Source: Papilionanthe hookeriana x Papilionanthe teres
Taxonomy: Eukaryota > Streptophyta > Magnoliopsida > Asparagales > Orchidaceae
Reading direction: 5' to 3'
NCBI GenBank assembly: GCA_022702705.1
Contig: CM040430.1
Location: 12,305,324 to 12,369,323 of the forward strand
Length of the DNA: 64,000 nt
The position numbers were made by a program, and so were the translations under genes. Position 1 is the stretch's first letter. Every line of letters begins with the position of its first letter. This document shows positions 45,900 through 56,869 of this stretch, in pieces. The notes below the pieces were generated by a model that saw nothing but the letters and a program-made list of their open reading frames with translations, was not told the DNA's origin and did not search any database.

Positions 45900-46776
45900 C
45901 CCTCAATTGAAAAAGCCCCTGAACTGAAATTAAAAATGTTACTTGCACATTTAAAGTATGCCTTTCTTGGAGATTCATTAACTTTACCTGTAATTATATC
46001 TTCAGAATTAAGCAAAGATCAAGAAGAAAAATTAATTAGAGTTCTGAAGAATTATAAAAAAGCTTTTGGTTGGACTATTGCAGATATAAAATGAATAAGC
46101 CCTTCAATATGTATGCATAGGATTTTAATGGAAGAAAATTGTAAACCCACTATTGAACCTCAAAGAGAATTAAATCCAATTATGAAAGAGGTTTTTAAGA
46201 AAGAGATTTTGAAATGGTTAGATGCTGGAATTATTTATCCTATTTCGGATAGCCAATGGGTTAGTCTTATTCATTGTGTTCCGAAGAAAGGAGGAGTAAC
46301 TGTCATTGTTAATGAAAAAATGAATTAATCCCAACAAGACAAGTTACTGGATGACGAATTTGCATTGATTATCGAAAATTAAACAACGCCACTAGAAAGG
46401 ATCATTTTCCTTTACCTTTCTTGGATCAAATGTTGGATAAACTTGCTGGACACTCATATTTCTATTTTCTGGATGGATATTCTGGTTATCATCAATTACA
46501 TGTTGCTCTTGAGGATCAAGAAAAGACAATATTTACTAGTCCTTATGGAACATTTACCTTTAGAAGAATGTCTTTTGGTTTATGCAATGCACCTGCAGCT
46601 TTTCAAAGATGTATGATATCAATATTTTGTGATTTGATTGATAAAGGAATTGAAGTATTCATGGACAATTTTTCAGTTTTTGGAACTTCTTTTGAATCTT
46701 GCTTGGAAAATATAACGAAAATTTTGAAGAGATGTGAAGTAACAAATTTAGTTCTAAACTGGGAAAAATGTTAATT
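45900..46776 (+). pseudogene. Athila-1 reverse transcriptase
   Basis: FKKEILKWLDAGIIYPISDS and HCVPKKGG are followed by shifts near 46300-46390, then KDHFPLPFLDQMLDKLAGHS, YFLDGYSGYHQ, TSPYGTFTFRRMSFGLCNAP and AAFQRCM. The active-site box reads VFMDNFSVFG, so the second Asp of the normal F/YxDD box is Asn. A stop follows NLVLNWEKC at 46774. Confidence 0.85.
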
Positions 46777-46777
46777 T

Positions 46778-47578
46778 ATGGTCACAGAAGGCATTGTACT
46801 TGGACATAAAGTTTCACAAATAGGGATGAAAGTTGATCAAGTAAAAGTGAAAATTATTGCTGAACTGCAACCAACTACTACCGTTACTGATGTAAGAAGT
46901 TTTTTGGGTCATGCTGGATTTTATATGAGATATTTAAAGGATTTTTCTAAAATTGCAAAACCTCTTTGCCATTTATTGGAAAAAGAAGCTAAATTTGAAT
47001 TTAATGAAGATTGTATGAATGCGTTCAATATTCTGAAAGAAAAGTTAATCACTGCACCTGACATTGTTGCACATAATTGGAATAAACCTTTTGAATTAAT
47101 GTGTGATGCAAGTGATTATGCAATCAGAGCTTTATTAGGACAAAAATATGAAAAGATTTTCAAAGTTATATACTATGCTAGCAAAACTCTTAATGAAACT
47201 CAAATAAATTACACTACTACTGAAAAAGAGCTGTTAGCAATAGTATATGCCTTTGATAAATTTAGACCATATCTTCTTGAAACAAAATGTATCGTACATA
47301 CTGATCATTCTGCTATTAAGTATTTAATATCTAAAAAGGATGCTAAACCTAGATTGATCAGATGGATTTTACTTTTGCAAGAATTTGATTTTGAAATTGT
47401 GAACAAAAGAGGGACTGACAACCAAATTGCTGATCATTTATCAAGAATCAAAAACAATAATAAGAAGATTTATGAAGAAAATATAAATGAGAAATTCCCG
47501 GATGAGCAATTATATGTCATTCAAGGATTACAAATGCCGTGGTATGTAAATGAGAAATTCCCGGATGAGCAATTATAG
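46778..47578 (+). CDS. Athila-1 RNase H and connection domain
   Basis: A 266-codon clean segment: GIVLGHKVSQIGMKVDQVKV, VRSFLGHAGFYMRYLKDFSK, FELMCDASDYAIRALLGQK, NYTTTEKELLAIVYAFDKFR, CIVHTDHSAIKYLISKKDAK and DNQIADHLSR. All three RNase H acidic positions are present. It ends prematurely in a 31-base duplication (47484-47514 and 47547-47577). Part of the broken pol, not an independent gene. Confidence 0.82.
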   Translation: MVTEGIVLGHKVSQIGMKVDQVKVKIIAELQPTTTVTDVRSFLGHAGFYMRYLKDFSKIAKPLCHLLEKEAKFEFNEDCMNAFNILKEKLITAPDIVAHNWNKPFELMCDASDYAIRALLGQKYEKIFKVIYYASKTLNETQINYTTTEKELLAIVYAFDKFRPYLLETKCIVHTDHSAIKYLISKKDAKPRLIRWILLLQEFDFEIVNKRGTDNQIADHLSRIKNNNKKIYEENINEKFPDEQLYVIQGLQMPWYVNEKFPDEQL

Positions 47579-48840
47579 TTAACTATTTGGTTAGCAATAT
47601 TTTATCATATGGGATGAATAGTAAATATATAAAGAAATTCAAGAATGATTGTAAATCATATATTTGGAAAGTTCCTCATTTATTTAAAATAGGAAGAGAT
47701 TCTATTATTCGAAGATGTGTATCTTATGAAGAAACTTTTGCTATTATTTAAAAATGTCACGATTCTGAATTTGGAGGACACTTTGGAGTGGATAAAACTG
47801 CATTTAAAATTTTAAATTATGGATTTTATTGGCCTACTTTATTTAAAGATGTTGGACATTATGTGAAAACTGGTGATCGATGTCAAAGAATGGGAAATAT
47901 ATCCAGAAAAGATGAAATGCCTCTAAACTTTATACTAGAAATCGAAATTTTCGATGTATGGGGTTTAGACTTTTTGGGACCTTTCGTACCATCATCTGGA
48001 AAGATTTACATTTTATTAGCAGTTGATTATGTTTCAAAGTGGATCGAAGCTGTAGCTTTACCGAACTGTGATTCCAAAAGTGTTTCAAAATTTTTAAAGA
48101 AAATGATTTTTACAAGATTTGGAATGCCTAGGATAATTATCACAGATGGGGGAAGTCATTTCAGAAATATAAGAATTCAATCATTGCTGGAAAAATTCAG
48201 AATTAAGCATAGAATTGCAACTGCTTATCATCCTCAAACAAGTGGAATGGTTGAAGTATTAAACAGAGAAATTAAAAGAATATTGGAAAAGACTGTTAAT
48301 CCTAAAAGAGCTGACTGGGTTGATATACTTGATTCTGCATTATGAGCTTATATAACAGCTTATAAGACACCTATCAGAATGTCACCTTATCGGTTAATTT
48401 ATGGTAAACATTGTCACTTACCTATTGAACTGGAGCATAAAACTTATTGGGTGATAAGGGAGTTCAATTATAATTTGAATACTGCAGGAGAAAAATAATT
48501 ATTACAACTGATTGAAATGGAAGAGATAAGAAATGAGTCTTATGAAAATGCAATAATTTATAAGGAAAGAATGAAGAAATTATTTAAAGTTATTAAATAT
48601 TTGAGCTTGGACAAGAAGTATCATTATTCAATGCTCGTTTAAAATTTTTCCCTGAAAAATTAAAATCTAAATGGATGGGACCGTTTATAATTGAGAAAGT
48701 ATACCCTTATGGAGCTGTGGATATTAAAGATCGTAAAGCTAGGAAAAGTATTTAAAGTTAACGGATTAAGGCTGAAGCCTTATATGGGAAAAATGAAATT
48801 AAATTACAAAGAGGCTTATGAAGTTGAGTCTACCCGATTA
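47579..48840 (+). pseudogene. Athila-1 integrase
   Basis: The zinc domain (EFGGHFGVDKTAFKILNYGF, DRCQRMGNISRKD), the core WGLDFLGPFVPSSGKIYILL, MPRIIITDGGSHFRNIRIQS and VEVLNREIKRILEKTVNP give the three acidic residues. A stop near 47749 lies before the zinc domain and another at 48343 follows DWVDILDSAL; YKTPIRMSPYRLIYGKHCHL and PIELEHKTYW follow it. The C-terminus reaches about 48840 through two frameshifts. Confidence 0.85.
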
Positions 48841-48845
48841 ATTTA

Positions 48846-50570
48846 ATTAATTAGGTCGAGTGACGACGTTAAACCAAGGCGACTTTGTGGAGAGCGTGAG
48901 TTTAATTATCGTTTGTAAGGTTATGCCTTGGTCTTGGTGAATTTGTATATAACTTCAGAAATAAATAGCTAACAAGTCTGTATTGGTTTAAGCTAAACAT
49001 TTTCTTGAAGTATATAGAAGTTGGACTTGGACCACTCCATGTCAAATGTGAGTAAAAAGGAGATCAAGTTAACCTTCGTTTGAAGATTGTTTGTGATTTA
49101 AATTTTTCGTAATTGTGTTTGTGTGTTGATCATATTCGTTTATTAGACCTATTTTTACGACCGAAACTTTGAAAAATTTAACGATAGGTGAATCAGAGTC
49201 GATCAAGGTTCCGGCGCCTAGGCGCCAAAAGTTGGCGCGAATAGCGCGTATCGATGATCCAGCGCATAGGCGCCAGATTCCGGCGCCTAAGCGCCGCGGT
49301 TACAGATCGTGGAAAAACCGAATTTCTTCAGTTTTTCACACTAAATCTCTTAATTTATAGCCTATTTTTCGTCCCCAATCTCATAGACACACTAATTGTG
49401 ACCAGAGCAATTCATTTTGGAGGAGTTAGGAAAGATTTGGAGGCCATGGATAGAGGAAATCATGGAAATTAGGTAAGAGACAAATCTCCTAAAGATCCTC
49501 AGCCTTATTTTAATGGTTTTATTGCTGTTAGTTTGGAGAAGATGTTTAGTCGAATGGATAAGATTGAAGCGGAACTTCAAAATATTGGTAATTGTCTCCA
49601 TGAGATGTATCACCAATACAAACACTTGGAATGGCAAACCAAACTTCAATCTGATCACGTGGATGCCTATCAAGATGCTCAAGTAGAAATGTACGCGAAG
49701 AACAAGTGGATTGATGAAAAGAAGGCTTTGGAATTTCCAAGGGCGTTGGTATTCTATCCCTTCGGTCCTAGCGAACTTCATTGCGAAAGAGATGAAAATT
49801 GAAGATCAGTGTTAAATAGATTATATAGGTGTTTTAGGTGTGATTGAGTCTTATTTTAGTGTTTTGAATATCTAATGTGTGTATTTGCTTAATTTGTTCA
49901 ATGTGTGTTGGATTTGAATATTTGCTTTATTGATTGTTTGTGTTATTTATAAAACGATGAACCTTGATACAAGTCTTGTACTGAAGATTATTAATTTTGG
50001 AATGGATATTAGGATTTTGAAGTGAAGAATTTGGATACATTTATGTGGATCTATGTATCATTTTAAATTGATTGTGAAAATATTTGGAGGATGTAAAATG
50101 GATAAATACTCTCATAAGAGTAATTAAGAGTCAAATTTAATATGATTTGGTGGAAAATATTTAATTTAAATTGAATTTTTGGAAAGGCTAAGCTTCCTTC
50201 TCCACAAAACTCATATTCTTAAACCCCCACGCCATTTTTGACGCCTAAGCTTCCTTCTCCACAGTATTTTCACGAAAATACCACCTAGAGATCCCATTTA
50301 GAGCCGGATTTTCAAGTTTTTGGGCTTGAAATCACCCGATTTCTTCATATCGAGGTCAGATCTACATTCTAAACTCATTATTTTTTATTTTTACCATGGA
50401 TTTTGCTCTCATCTAGAAAAACCAAAATTTTGAGGAAAATTTTGATTTTTTATGATCAAATCCATGGGTGTTTAAGCTATTTCAAGTTTGAAAAGCTTAA
50501 ATTAGTTTATTTTCATAGATACGTTGAATTTATTTCGCGTTTTTCTTTCACGTTTAGATAACACCCAAAT
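48846..50570 (+). other. Athila-1 spacer between pol and the 3' ORF
   Basis: Contains perfect and imperfect GCGCC palindromes at 49213-49293. At 49533-49802 an 89-codon frame (MEKMFSRMDKIEAELQNIGN, HMYHQY-like helix, YAKNKWIDEKKALEFPRALV) has heptad-like spacing and may be an accessory coiled coil. 49805-50570 is AT-rich with no frame. Confidence 0.5.
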
Positions 50571-50572
50571 CT

Positions 50573-51717
50573 AAGCGAGGAAAGAAACGAGAAAACTTTG
50601 ATCGTAGCAAGTTCGTCACTGCTGCTGCACACTTCTGATATAATCATTTTGCTACGACTCGGAAGTTTATCTCAGAGTGAAGTTTCTATAATCCTGGAGG
50701 AAGAATTGGGGAGACAATCGTTGCACTTAACTGGCAACGATTTTGCTATTTCACTGTTGTTGCCGTTATCCCGGTGGTTAGAGAATTTTATGCTAATTTC
50801 GTGGATACAGAGGAATACGAGATTTTCGTTCGAGGAGTTGGAATAGGATTCACTCCTGAATGCATCAACAATTTCTATGGCCTGCCGCTGAACATTGAGT
50901 GTTATTACTCGGGTTTATCTCCATCGAGGAAGATTTGGACATGATCATTGCCTACCGACTGATAGTACTTGGAGCACTGGAAGACTCGAAATGGAAAAAA
51001 GGGTAAAATTTTCATCTTCAAAGCAATGGTGTTTCCAAGGCATGACACTACTTTATTTCTGCTCGTCTCCTTCCATCCAATCATCGAGTGAAGTTACCGG
51101 AGATAGAAGTTTATTCTAAAATACTTGCATTCGAGAGAGTACTATTGATGTAGGGAGCATTATTTATGATTCTGTGGAGGCTACTTGCTCATTCTAGCAC
51201 ATCTATTGGACTTAGTTTTTCATCATTGATCTATTCTACATGTCGAAGTCTTTGGAGTAGTTGCTTGAGCTTTACGAGGAAAAGCTCGAGTCGACGAAGC
51301 CTATAGGAAGAGAGCGTCGGCATTTATGATCTACTTGCGAGGTAAGAGTTCTCTGCACCTTGCTTGGTTCATTACTACTTCGGGTAGAGCTTCTACTTCT
51401 AGACCATCTATTTCTACTTGAGCCATCATCTACATTTTGGGAAACCATGCATGATCGGTTCATAGAGCGACAACATGAGTTATTCTTAACTCATCTGCGA
51501 GTAGATACCATAAACAAGAAGATTGATCACCTTTACGAGTATACACGAAGAAAGAGTGATTATGATGCTTGAGTATTCGAGTCTTTAGTGAGATTTACGA
51601 AGGGAGAGCATGATGTTCAGTTCCCTACTTGTTCCAGATTTTCACCCTATGTTGATCCTAAGGATATGAAGTTCTCTTTTGGTGATGATGATGATGAAGC
51701 TACAGACAGTGATTAGT
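50573..51717 (+). pseudogene. Athila-1 3' accessory ORF, plant-transposon-protein domain
   Basis: One frame from about 50562 reads KRGKKRENFDRSKFVTAAAH, then FATTRKFISE, ETIVALNWQRFC, VIPVVREFYANFVDTEEYEI, FVRGVGIGFTPECINNFYGL. The VVREFYAN...VRGV...I..FYGLP pattern matches the 'putative plant transposon protein' domain (I believe Pfam PF20167) often found after pol in Athila/Tat elements, where an env-like gene is expected. Stops occur near 50635, 50680 and 50942, and a last segment (FIERQHELFLTHLRVDTINK, ending near 51717 after DDDDEATDSD) is in another frame. No membrane segment seen. Confidence 0.65.
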
Positions 51718-53002
51718 AGCTTGATTTATCTCTAGAGTTTATTGATTCTATTTTTAGAGTGTTTTCTTATTTCTTGTATTGTTTATTGTGATGTTATTTG
51801 TTAGTGTTGTTGTGAACTTTTTATGTTAAAACTGTTTCTTAGCTTATCTGATGTGTGTTTAAGACTAAGATGTGAATGAATTTCTATAAAAGTTTATTTC
51901 TATTTTAACCTACTGTTTAGTATTCATGAATAGTTAGTAATTTGCATGTTCTAAAAAAAAAGGAAGAAAGAAAAATTTTTAATTTACTCTTGCTCTACAA
52001 AACTTTTCTATATATGCTTAATCATTTATGTTATATTCATATTGAAGCATGTGTAGAAGTAGAAGTTAGTTTTTCCTTACTACATCATTGTTATACTTAG
52101 ATTAATTCCTTTTTTTATCTTTCTCTCATGCTTTAGAAAATTTCATAATTCATATTTATACTAAAGCTGAAGTTTGGGGGAAGGGAAAATATTTATCAAA
52201 TTTAAATATTATTTGTCCTTAAAGAACTAATATTTTCTTTAAAAATAACATAGCATAAGGAATGAAAAATCTGTTTAAGATTACCTAAATGTTTGAATTT
52301 ATAAATAATTTAGTAAACTTAACTAAAATTTCAAAAAATTTGGCTGATTTAAAGAATAGAATTATTTAGCTTAAAGAATAATAAGATGAAAATTTTTCTA
52401 TTTATAGTAAAGAGAATTGTATTTTTGAAATACTAAGGAATCAAGATTATTGCTTGAAAAAGAAAATATTGAAATAAGTTTTGAAAAATAATAAATTATT
52501 AATGTCATATTCATTAAGTAAAAATGTATAAGTTTTTGAAAATAAGTTAAGGATAGTGAAGTTCAAAATCATTAACAGGTTATCCAAAAATAGTAATCCT
52601 CACTTAAAAAAAAAAGTGATGAGAAACTTGAGATCAAAAATTGGTTTCACTTGAATTATCTTATATTAAGAAAACTGATACATTTTAAACTTAATTTCTA
52701 TGAACATATATTTTTTACTAGAAAAATGTTTCATGAAAATCTTTTTCTTGTAAATATTCTATATGATCTTAATATGATAAACTATAATTATTCTTGAAAT
52801 AAATGAAAAATTGGAAGTCTTATGATTTGGTAGTTAAATATTCTTTAATTCTTAAAATTAAACTTAATTAGTGAAATCTGGTTAATGATTTGCTAAAGCA
52901 TTTATAAAACCAAAAATTATAAGGAATCTTAAATATTTTAACTTCATTCCAAATGTTATTTATTTTATGTAATTAAAAGAGTTACTTGAGGACAAGTAAC
53001 GT
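51718..53002 (+). other. Athila-1 3' untranslated region
   Basis: AT-rich with no frame. GAGGACAAGTAACGTTTAAG near 52988 is wording typical just upstream of the polypurine tract in Athila/Tat elements. Confidence 0.6.
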
Positions 53003-53019
53003 TTAAGTTTGAAGGAATT
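53003..53019 (+). other. Athila-1 polypurine tract region
   Basis: TTAAGTTTGAAGGAATT directly precedes the 3' LTR; AAGTTTGAAGGAA fills the role usually taken by AAGTTTGGGGGA. Confidence 0.55.
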
Positions 53020-54854
53020 TGATCTACCTAAAAAATACCCAGTTTTATGTTTTATTTATGATTCAATTCTTAAGGATATTATGCTTTAATGAAAGGTATT
53101 TTCATGTTTTTGGATGTAGATGATTAAAAAGAGTCCGAGAATGAAAAAAGGAGCAAAAATGGATCTTATGGAGCAATTTTTGGAATTATTGGTCCGGCGC
53201 CTAGGCGCCGAGTCGACGCCTGCGCTAAGTGCCGGTTCGATACAGTACGTTTGTTAAGTTTTTTTGATGACTTTGGGCGGTTATTTTGACGGTGTTAAGT
53301 TCGTTATTGGAGCTTCAGAAGAATGGAAGTTACTCCTAATATATAGGACATGTGATACAATGTATTTTGACACAAGGAAACGATGCGGATCGCGAAGAGG
53401 TGCGACCCGAAAGTGAAGAGGTGCGAATGACTCGGTCGCGGAGTCCGGCGCCTGGCGCCGGATCCGGCTCCTAGGCGTGACGGTTACCTTCTAGAAGATA
53501 CATTGAATTTGGACGAATTTTGAAGAGATGCCTTAAGCAACGCCTGGTCAAATTCAGAGCTCTATAAATAGGAGCCCATTCTATAGAGAAAATCGCACCA
53601 AAACCCCCCCTCTTGATACACATACCCATTTTAGCCTATTTTAGTCTCTTCCATACTTAGGGTGCCACTTTATTTTGTATCTTGTGAGTTTATTTTGAGT
53701 GTTTATTGTGTGTAATTGATTTTGGAGTCTTTCATCATTGCGTTGGAGTCAGTAGAAGTCAGCGGAGCTCTTGAAGGAACACTTCAGATAAGTATTTGTA
53801 CTTTGGTTCAAAGTTTTATAAATATGTTTTGTTGTGTTATTTTAATGAGTTCTGAATAGTTAGTTATCTTTCTCCTTTCAACTATGAAAATATTATAAAT
53901 TAATTAAATTTTGTAGGAGAATTAAATATAAAATATTTTAAAATATTGTGATGATATTAATACCTGATCTTAGTTTACTCTTTAAATTGACCATTTAATT
54001 TGTTAAAACATGTTGAAGAATTTTGAGACCTATCCGCAGATAAATTCTTAACTAGTAGATATCACATGAATCCTTAGGTAATCGCAGGCTATACGCAGAT
54101 TGTTTAAGGTGAAGTGCAAATAAATATGAAGATATTATTTATTAGGCATAGAATTAATTAGTTTTTAGAGTGACAGACTAATTTCTAATAATTTGGTTTA
54201 TAGAAAGGTAACGGGTCACTGGTAGGGCTGACCATAGCTACCCTTGGACATCTAGTAGTGTGAGCCTAGATTAACCCATTATACTAATAACACATCCTGA
54301 GCCTAACTATAGATTAGTCAATGTTCTTTGCACCTTGACCAAAGGGTAAAGAATATGAATGCTTCTATTTGGCATAATACTATAATCATAATTCCCTACA
54401 AAAGATAATTAATCTACAATTCTTGGATTAGTTGAAAAAGGAGAAAGTCATTTTTATAATTGCATTGAATTTTAATTACTGTTTACTTTTCTTTCCTGCT
54501 TATTGCTTACTTTCTTTTAGTAAAAGCTATTGGTTAATTAAATTTGAATATATATATAAAAAGTATATATAATTTGCATAAGAAAATTTTAAAATATTAC
54601 TTATATATTTTTACTTTTTATTTTTATTATCCCTGTGGGATCGATAACCAGGACTCCACTAGAGCCCTGTATTACTTGAACGATACGTTTACTTGCGTTT
54701 AAAATTGTGATTTTTACAATAATTAAATCTAATAAAATAATAAAAGTAAACCTCGCACATTAAGTTTTTGAAGCCATTTGCCAGGAATTAAATCTTCTAA
54801 AAAGTGGTATCAAATTCTTGTATTTTAAAGCATATTTAAAGTCGCATCGCATCA
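53020..54854 (+). repeat. Athila-1 3' LTR
   Basis: Uninterrupted copy of the LTR. Includes the perfect palindrome GGCGCCTAGGCGCC (53196-53209), which is the copia target site in the 5' LTR, further palindromes at 53443-53473, a TATA box CTATAAATAG at 53562-53571 and the GCATCGCATCA end. Confidence 0.92.
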
Positions 54855-54876
54855 GACATTCAGAACATCATGAGCC

Positions 54877-55860
54877 TGTGACATTTTAAGGCATCGTCGG
54901 TACCAAAATATTTTATGTAATGCCCATAAAAATTCTTATCTTTGAGGATATGGGACTATACTCTTGTCATATGTAGTCTCTCATACTTTATAGATCTAAA
55001 AAATCATTCACCGAATGTTTCTATGAAATCTAGGGATTTCAGGGCTAGACTGGCGCCTAGGCGCTAGCCATGAGCACTTAGGTGTCTGTTTGGGCACCTA
55101 GGCGCCACGAACAACCCCCATGCCCTCCAAAACGAGAGCTTGGAAAGTATGTGTCAGCCCCTTAGAGCCAAGGCCCAACGCTTAGGCGCCAACCCCCTGG
55201 AAATTAGGCACCCGGAGCTGCCCAAAAACATAATTTTCATCGAGAACCCACAAAAGTAGGCGTTGACCCTCTAACGCGTGGGAACCAACCTGCTTCCAGA
55301 TGATGATTTTGGCCACAATTTTTATTAGAACCAAGGCCCGAGGCGGTCGAAATCCAGATTTTTCTTGGTCCATGGGTAAATTTACATGAGGGAGATAAAG
55401 GTGATGAATTGAACCTTCTCTTAACCTTTTGGGGAAGGTTTGGCAAGAGGGAGAAGGAATAAGGCTAGGCTGGCTCATCTTCTTCCTTAGGTTCCTTTTT
55501 GTGTGAAGTTCTTCTTGTTTTGGAGAGGAGAAGAGCCGGAGCTTTCATCCCCCTTTGAGCTAAAAGGTTTCTTGGAGGCTTTTAGGTGAGTAGCTTGGGA
55601 AAAAGATAAGTAGAAGGGCTTGTCACTACAACTTATACTTCTTCGCCTTCTTCTTCTTCCATTTCTCCTACTTCCTCCTTAACTATTCTCTTGACTGTTG
55701 AGGCAGTTTTCTTGGAGGAGCAATTGCATGAGGAAACCTGTAGAGAAAGCTTCTTAGAGGAGAGATTCATCTCTCATAAGGAGGTTGGACCTTGGAACTT
55801 CATCAGATTCTCCTTGTAGAGGATGTCTTCTTCACTCTCTGAGAAAGAAACAAAGTGAAA
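54877..55860 (+). repeat. Probable LTR fragment of another retroelement
   Basis: Begins TGTGACATTTTAAGG (TG start common in Tekay/Del-type LTRs), contains GCGCC palindrome variants at 55052-55065, 55094-55107 and 55179-55190, then a purine/pyrimidine-rich leader-like stretch with GGAGAGGAGAAGAGCCGGAG. No partner copy or target duplication in the window; right limit unknown. Confidence 0.35.
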
Positions 55861-56660
55861 TTCGTTAGTTTTCGGGGGTACGAAATCAAAGAGAACGCTT
55901 CAATCAACTATCACAGTGGTACGAAATCTTCTAATCCCTTGCTGTTTCTTTTCCTAGAGCTCCTAGGTTTGGATGTTATAGAATTTAGGTTAATGTTTTT
56001 TGTGCTTAGAGAAAACCCCTTTAGGTTAGGAGCTTTTGTGACCCCCCCCCCAAGAATCCAAGAGTAAAACCTACCCTTTTTTTTTGTTAGACGAAAAATC
56101 TGAAAGATGAGGTTGTACTAATCCCGCTGTGTGTATCACTGGGTTCATCTTGATGGATGTTTGAAACCCACCGACCGAGAAGATGAAGGCCTTCCTTTAG
56201 TCCTCATCCTCTCAATAGTGGAGAATCCTCTTCACGAGAGATTCCCCACCTTGTGCCATGCAAACAAAGGTATGTGTCTTGTTGCTTTGAGCAATAAGGC
56301 ATTGATACACCTCTCCATCGCTGTCCTACCATAGGATTCTCATGAGATAATTAGGACGATCTTCATTGAGTATGATCAGTTCTTTCATATCGTATGCATC
56401 TCCATTTATTTTTGTGTGCTCGACATGAATTTTAGGTTGCATAAAAATGCCTTATTTTGCATGTTTATTGATCGGTAGTCCACGTTATCAGTTTGATCGG
56501 CTATCATTCCTTCGACTCGATCGATCAGCCATCATAGTTATGATCGGTTCATTCGAGCCATTTTTTCGATTCGACCAATAAATTGTCATTGTTCTGATCG
56601 GTTCATCCGACCATTCTATCGTTTCGATCGATTGACCACCACAAACAAATTTTTTTTTCA
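55861..56660. other. No gene seen; GATCGG-rich repeats
   Basis: Short frames at 55855-56334 have no domain. 56490-56640 holds diverged repeats of TGATCGGTTCATTCGA-like words, about 50-60 bases apart. Confidence 0.4.
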
Positions 56661-56869
56661 TTGGTTCAATTAATCAAATGGTTTATACTTAGATTGCTTA
56701 GTCATTTTCTTATCTGCTTTTTGATCTAGTCAAGTTTGGCCTAGTTGCTTGGCTCGCCTGGTTTAGGGGACCTCATGATCTCTTTGTAGGGGATAGTATT
56801 GTTCTATTTTGAACCATTAGATCTCTATACCATCAGTTTAAAAGCCTTTTTGATGCACATATTTTAGTT

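Larger units (their letters stand above)
33194..54854 (+). mobile_element. Athila-like Ty3/gypsy element (Athila-1), with nested copia
   Basis: LTRs start TGATCTACCTAAA and end GCATCGCATCA. The 5' LTR is 33194-43416 with copia 33387-41781 inside it (about 1.82 kb of true LTR); the 3' LTR is 53020-54854 (1.84 kb). The interior holds a tRNA-Asp-type primer site, gag, protease, RT, RNase H, integrase, an extra 3' ORF and a polypurine tract. Removing copia gives about 13.3 kb, normal for Athila. The frame is broken in gag, protease, RT, integrase and the 3' ORF. Outer flanks (GGCTT left, GACAT right) do not form a clear duplication. Confidence 0.9.
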
